7,154 bases of DNA, from contig JAJZLA010000075.1 of assembly GCA_021803845.1 (NCBI GenBank), forward strand, positions 1-7,154, written 5' to 3'. The notes beneath the pieces were generated by a model. That model saw only the letters and a list, made by a program, of their open reading frames with translations. It ran no database searches and was not told the origin of the DNA. Within the stretch, counting starts at the first letter, position 1. Each line of letters opens with the position of its first letter. This stretch comes from a bacterium. GTDB lineage: Bacteria; SZUA-79; Acidulodesulfobacterales; Acidulodesulfobacteraceae. Of this stretch, positions 4,564-7,154 are shown one piece after another. A program made the position numbers and the translations under genes.

Positions 4564-5685
4564 TTATTTACCGCCGCTTTTTTCGTATTTCCTTATAATC
4601 TCCAAAGCTTTTTCGTATTCCTCTCTTTTGATTTCTTCCTCTCCCTCTTCGTTTTTCTTGCCGAACGCCTTTTCTATCTCTTTTTTTAATTCGCTGGGTT
4701 TTAAATGGGCGTATCTCTGGGTCATGTTCGGCGTCCGGTGTCCCAAGAGTATTCCCGTCTTATAAAGCGATACGTCATTCATGGTAAGCGCGCTTGCAAA
4801 TACGTGCCTTAAGTCGTGGATATGCAAATCTTTTAATCCGGCATTGCGGCAAGCGGTATGAAAAGAACGCTTAAAATCTGTCAATTTTGCTCCGTTTCGA
4901 TTAAATACGTATAAACAGTCTTGATTTCTTTCAATGCCGGTTAAAACGGCTTCCAATGGGGCGGAAATAGGAATATGCCTATCGTAGCGTGTCTTAGTCG
5001 CCTTAATCGCAATAACTCCGTTCTTTAAGTCCACGTCGTCCCATTTTAAATTAAGGGCTTCGCCCTTTCTGCAACCAGTATATATCAAAAACGATATTAA
5101 ATCTTTTGTAAGCTTATTCGTAGCTCCGTTAATGAGCTTCCCTATGTCTTCGTCCGATAATGTTTTAAGGCGGGATAATTCGTTTAGTTTTTTAATGCCG
5201 GCGCAAGGGTTTTTATCGATATAGCCTTTTTTGATACAGAAGTTAAAGAAATTTGAAAGAATTAAAATCTCTTTATTTAGATATGCAAATGAAACTTCGG
5301 ATTCTTTTTTGCCGATATTTTTAGGCATAGATAATATCTCAAGTCGTCTTTTTAATCTATAATCTTCTATTTGGTCGTTATTGATTTCAGCAATTTTCTT
5401 ATTCTTAAAAACAGGTAAAAAATGTTTAGATATCCATCTTTTTACTTTTTGAGTGGTTAACGCTGTTGCCTGCGAATCTAAATATATTTTCCACAAGTCT
5501 TCAAAAATATAATCTAGCGTAGTCGGCAAGTCGTGCTTTTTCCTAAGCAAATCCGCTTTAATCGTATCGGCTATATGTTCGGCGAGCTTTTTGTCGCTTG
5601 TTTTGGTAGAACCTTTATAACGTTTGCCGTCTATCATAAAGTCGTAATGGTAAAATCTACCTCTAAGCCTTATGTTTCCGGACAT
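4564..5685 (-). CDS. int: Phage-type tyrosine recombinase (integrase), 373 aa, intact
   Basis: Full domain order: N-terminal arm-binding-like region (1-55, RGRFYHYDFMIDGKRYKG), SAM-like core-binding domain (about 60-155) and catalytic domain (about 172-345). Catalytic residues are all visible: Arg206 (TGCR), Lys231 (TKTR), His290 and Arg293 (HDLRH), His316 (LGHR) and Tyr325 (QRYAH). A charged coiled tail (about 343-370) follows. The length is typical of phage/island integrases. SD GGAG precedes ATG 5685. Two overlapping promoters lie at 5744-5783 and a tandem 11-mer at 5721-5742. The gene begins 149 bp from the 3' end of tRNA-Val on the same strand, the usual arrangement for an element inserted in a tRNA 3' end; the element would extend leftward. 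It is closely related to the catalytic part of the pseudogene at 112-611. Confidence 0.95.
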   Translation of the reverse strand: MSGNIRLRGRFYHYDFMIDGKRYKGSTKTSDKKLAEHIADTIKADLLRKKHDLPTTLDYIFEDLWKIYLDSQATALTTQKVKRWISKHFLPVFKNKKIAEINNDQIEDYRLKRRLEILSMPKNIGKKESEVSFAYLNKEILILSNFFNFCIKKGYIDKNPCAGIKKLNELSRLKTLSDEDIGKLINGATNKLTKDLISFLIYTGCRKGEALNLKWDDVDLKNGVIAIKATKTRYDRHIPISAPLEAVLTGIERNQDCLYVFNRNGAKLTDFKRSFHTACRNAGLKDLHIHDLRHVFASALTMNDVSLYKTGILLGHRTPNMTQRYAHLKPSELKKEIEKAFGKKNEEGEEEIKREEYEKALEIIRKYEKSGGK

Positions 5686-5720
5686 TTTCGTTCTCCTTGC
5701 TTGTAAATTCTTTTAAAAAA

Positions 5721-5742
5721 TTTGGGACAAATTTGGGACAAA
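5721..5742. repeat. Tandem 11-bp repeat TTTGGGACAAA x2 in integrase leader
   Basis: TTTGGGACAAA occurs back to back at 5721-5731 and 5732-5742. On the minus strand (TTTGTCCCAAA) it sits at and just after the predicted integrase transcription start, between promoter and SD. It is suited to be an operator for autoregulation or a recombinase/excisionase binding site near the attachment site; function is inferred. Confidence 0.6.
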
Positions 5743-5743
5743 A

Positions 5744-5783
5744 ATTCTATAAAAATTATAAAATTTGTTCAAAATATAATCAA
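5744..5783 (-). promoter_or_regulatory. Two overlapping sigma-70 promoters for the integrase
   Basis: Set 1: TTGATT (5783-5778), 17-bp spacer, TATAAT (5760-5755). Set 2: TTGAAC (5772-5767), 17-bp spacer, TAGAAT (5749-5744). Both point toward the integrase. Set 2 would initiate within the tandem 11-mer repeats. Confidence 0.6.
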
Positions 5784-5834
5784 TATAAAATTTCTTAAGG
5801 TAGTCTGGAAAGGCTTATTTACTGCGGTTTTTAC

Positions 5835-5910
<76 letters not shown>

Positions 5911-5935
5911 AAAAATTTAGAAGTAAATCTAATAT

Positions 5936-5965
5936 ATATTACTATTAATACTTTTATTTTGTCAA
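5936..5965 (-). promoter_or_regulatory. Promoter of tRNA-Val
   Basis: TTGACA (5965-5960), 18-bp spacer, TAATAT (5941-5936). Start is expected near 5929, about 20 nt before the mature tRNA 5' end. Confidence 0.6.
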
Positions 5966-5996
5966 TAAAGATTTTTAACCATAAAGATTTTTAACC
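5965..5996. repeat. Tandem 16-bp duplication upstream of the tRNA promoter
   Basis: ATAAAGATTTTTAACC occurs twice back to back (5965-5980, 5981-5996), abutting the tRNA -35 box. It is probably a slippage duplication; on the minus strand it places T-containing upstream DNA next to the -35. Confidence 0.7.
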
Positions 5997-6089
5997 ATTC
6001 CATATAAGTTGATTTTTAAAGAAAATAATTAACTCGTAAAATATTTAAGCTTGGACCGCGGCCGGTTAGTATAAACATAAAACTGTTAT

Positions 6090-6359
6090 TCATGAGTCAT
6101 CCCTGCCGGCATAATCCAATAATACTTTCAATGATAAAATATCGGTTTTAATGTTGTCTAAATCATTTTCTTTTTCCTTTTTCTCTATTTTTTCGTAAGC
6201 AAATTTTTTAATAGCAAGCTCGATTTCAAGCTCGATTTCTTTCTTGAATTTATCGAAAAATCCATTTCCCTTCTTATCGATAATTGCAGTGACTTGTTTT
6301 TCTAAATCGTTTTTTTCTTTTTCTAATTCTATTTTTTCTTTAATCATATCATTTTCCAT
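6090..6359 (-). CDS. Small charged coiled-coil hypothetical protein (89 aa)
   Basis: Not recognised. Residues about 5-60 are almost entirely Lys/Glu/Ile/Leu with heptad-like spacing (IKEKIELEKEKNDLEKQ, KKEIELEIELAIKKF), predicting a long coiled coil. The C-terminus (DNIKTDILSLKVLLDYAGRD) is a more hydrophobic helix. There are no membrane segments or metal motifs. The SD AAGGA lies about ten bases before ATG 6359; a second ATG at codon 5 is possible. It follows the Cys-rich gene on the same strand after about 100 bp, with a short hairpin between them. The frame could be a low-complexity artefact, but the SD and clean start/stop favour a real gene. Confidence 0.55.
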   Translation of the reverse strand: MENDMIKEKIELEKEKNDLEKQVTAIIDKKGNGFFDKFKKEIELEIELAIKKFAYEKIEKKEKENDLDNIKTDILSLKVLLDYAGRDDS

Positions 6360-6423
6360 TTATAGACCGTCCTTTTTTTAAATTATTTTTTTATATATTG
6401 CCGGATAAATTTAGTTGGAACAT

Positions 6424-6443
6424 AACTCTTTTATAACAGAGTT
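6424..6443. repeat. Short hairpin between two minus-strand genes
   Basis: AACTCT (6424-6429) is inverted at 6438-6443, a six-bp stem with an eight-nt loop, 17 bp after the Cys-rich gene stop. It is weak and has no T-run, so a terminator role is doubtful. Confidence 0.3.
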
Positions 6444-6459
6444 AAAATTATCGCCGGTT

Positions 6460-6705
6460 CTAAAATTTCCCAACCCCTATAATGTACGTCGTGCTTTTCA
6501 TATTCGTTAAATTATTTCGTCTTACGCTTATTTTTATCTCTATGCTTTTACAACAACAATAAAATTCTTTTTTAAATTCACATACATATACCTTAGGCGA
6601 TTCTTTGTTTTCCATTATTATCCGTTTAAAATTACCTCTATTTCTTTCTAAATCAAACGGCTGTCCGCATTTTTTGCATTCAAAAAACAATTTAGCTGTT
6701 TCCAT
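6460..6705 (-). CDS. Cys-rich hypothetical protein, zinc-ribbon-like (81 aa)
   Basis: Not recognised as a named family. The N-terminus METAKLFFECKKCGQPF has a CxxC knuckle (C10, C13) typical of zinc ribbons, and the second pair is plausibly from C42 and C50-C52 (VCEFKKEFYCCCK). The C-terminus (KSTTYIIGVGKF) is unremarkable. SD GGGAG lies eight bases before ATG 6705. A TATAAT (6757-6752, minus) lies upstream. It may form a transcription unit with the coiled-coil gene downstream. Metal binding is inferred from spacing; partner and role are unknown. Confidence 0.6.
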   Translation of the reverse strand: METAKLFFECKKCGQPFDLERNRGNFKRIIMENKESPKVYVCEFKKEFYCCCKSIEIKISVRRNNLTNMKSTTYIIGVGKF

Positions 6706-7009
6706 TATAAGGTCTCCCGTTAATATTGTTTATGATTTATTTTTAAATACTATTATATTTAGTTTCCTTTAAGAATTTATTCAACATCGCGTTATATATA
6801 GAATCGACGTTTATAATTATAATATTTTTTTATCGAATTTAATAAATATTTTTATATTAACGTTATTATACAAAAATATAAGCCGATTAATTATAGTTTT
6901 TTATATGGATTAATCTTGATAAAGCACCGAAATATGGTATTATATAAATATACTGGGCAATACGAGCAAAACTGCCGGAAATGTAATATTTACTTGAGGA
7001 GAAAATAAT
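6706..7009. promoter_or_regulatory. AT-rich divergent intergenic region
   Basis: About 300 bp without a gene, very AT-rich. It carries a minus-strand TATAAT (6752-6757) for the Cys-rich gene and the plus-strand promoter at 6916-6943 for the membrane protein. GATTAAT occurs at 6885-6891 and again at 6908-6914, the second as the 8-bp palindrome GATTAATC directly against the -35 box, a possible regulator site. I see no RNA gene in it. Confidence 0.5.
6916..6943 (+). promoter_or_regulatory. Sigma-70 promoter for the membrane protein
   Basis: TTGATA (6916-6921), 16-bp spacer, TATTAT (6938-6943). The leader to the ATG at 7010 is about 60 nt. Confidence 0.5.
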
Positions 7010-7154
7010 ATGATGCCTTACTTTTTTTGGGGAAGCGGAATGTGGATATTTCCGATTATCGGGATAATAGTTATGTTGCTTATAGTCTTAATGATTTTCT
7101 GGCGCGGCGGCTTTATGGGCGGATGCGGCGGAAACGGACACGACCGGCATTACC
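7010..7154 (+). CDS. Small Gly-rich single-pass membrane protein, 5' part (runs off window)
   Basis: The visible 48 residues begin MMPYFFWGSGMWIFPIIGII. They contain one strong hydrophobic helix (about 11-31), then a basic/Gly-rich segment (WRGGFMGGCGGNGHDRHY). This resembles the N-terminus of small SHOCT-domain-type membrane proteins, which have a transmembrane helix followed by a Gly-rich linker and a short C-terminal amphipathic domain, but the diagnostic part lies beyond the window. SD GAGGAG precedes ATG 7010; a second ATG follows immediately. It has its own promoter and is divergent from the two small genes on the left. Confidence 0.65.
   Translation, partial: MMPYFFWGSGMWIFPIIGIIVMLLIVLMIFWRGGFMGGCGGNGHDRHY

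Overview
AT-rich bacterial DNA (GC-rich mainly in a tRNA and a few hairpins), with compact genes, good Shine-Dalgarno (SD) sequences and consensus-like sigma-70 promoters. The lineage cannot be fixed from this window. The content looks like a decayed prophage or integrative element next to a tRNA-Val gene, followed on the right by probable chromosomal backbone.

Layout. Bases 1-1791 (minus strand) form a phage-like early operon. Reading leftwards from a consensus promoter at 1881-1908 it holds: an S24-fold protein without an HTH domain; an excisionase-like HTH protein; a 45-aa Cys-rich protein whose stop overlaps (ATGA) the start of a 65-aa unknown protein; a tyrosine recombinase pseudogene lacking its HxxR catalytic box; and the first codons of a probable ORF6N-domain protein. 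Facing away from it is a CI-like XRE/S24 repressor (2127-2804). The 335-bp region between them holds the promoter, two copies of the 10-mer TGTCAAGAAC, and a two-hairpin element ending in a T-run.

Bases 2805-4563 are accessory DNA: a small zinc-binding protein (minus strand, with a 12-bp-armed inverted repeat upstream), a DUF5678-like 59-aa protein followed by a retropepsin-like aspartic protease whose frame is broken at CTT-TAA but continues in the +1 frame to the expected end, a short relic of another integrase 3' end, and a large palindrome. Bases 4564-5685 (minus) encode a full-length tyrosine recombinase with all catalytic residues. Its promoter region carries a tandem 11-bp repeat, and it lies 149 bp from the 3' end of tRNA-Val(GAC) (5835-5910, minus), a classic integration arrangement.

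Right of the tRNA are two small unknown minus-strand genes (one coiled-coil, one Cys-rich) and the start of a small Gly-rich membrane protein on the plus strand at the window edge.

How it fits together: the two S24-fold proteins and the excisionase-like protein resemble a lysogeny/excision switch. The intact integrase beside the tRNA probably inserted the element that extends leftwards. The two other integrase relics suggest repeated integration and decay at this locus. The most unusual items are the +1-frameshifted retropepsin next to a DUF5678-like protein, the candidate structured RNA, and the palindrome downstream of the integrase.
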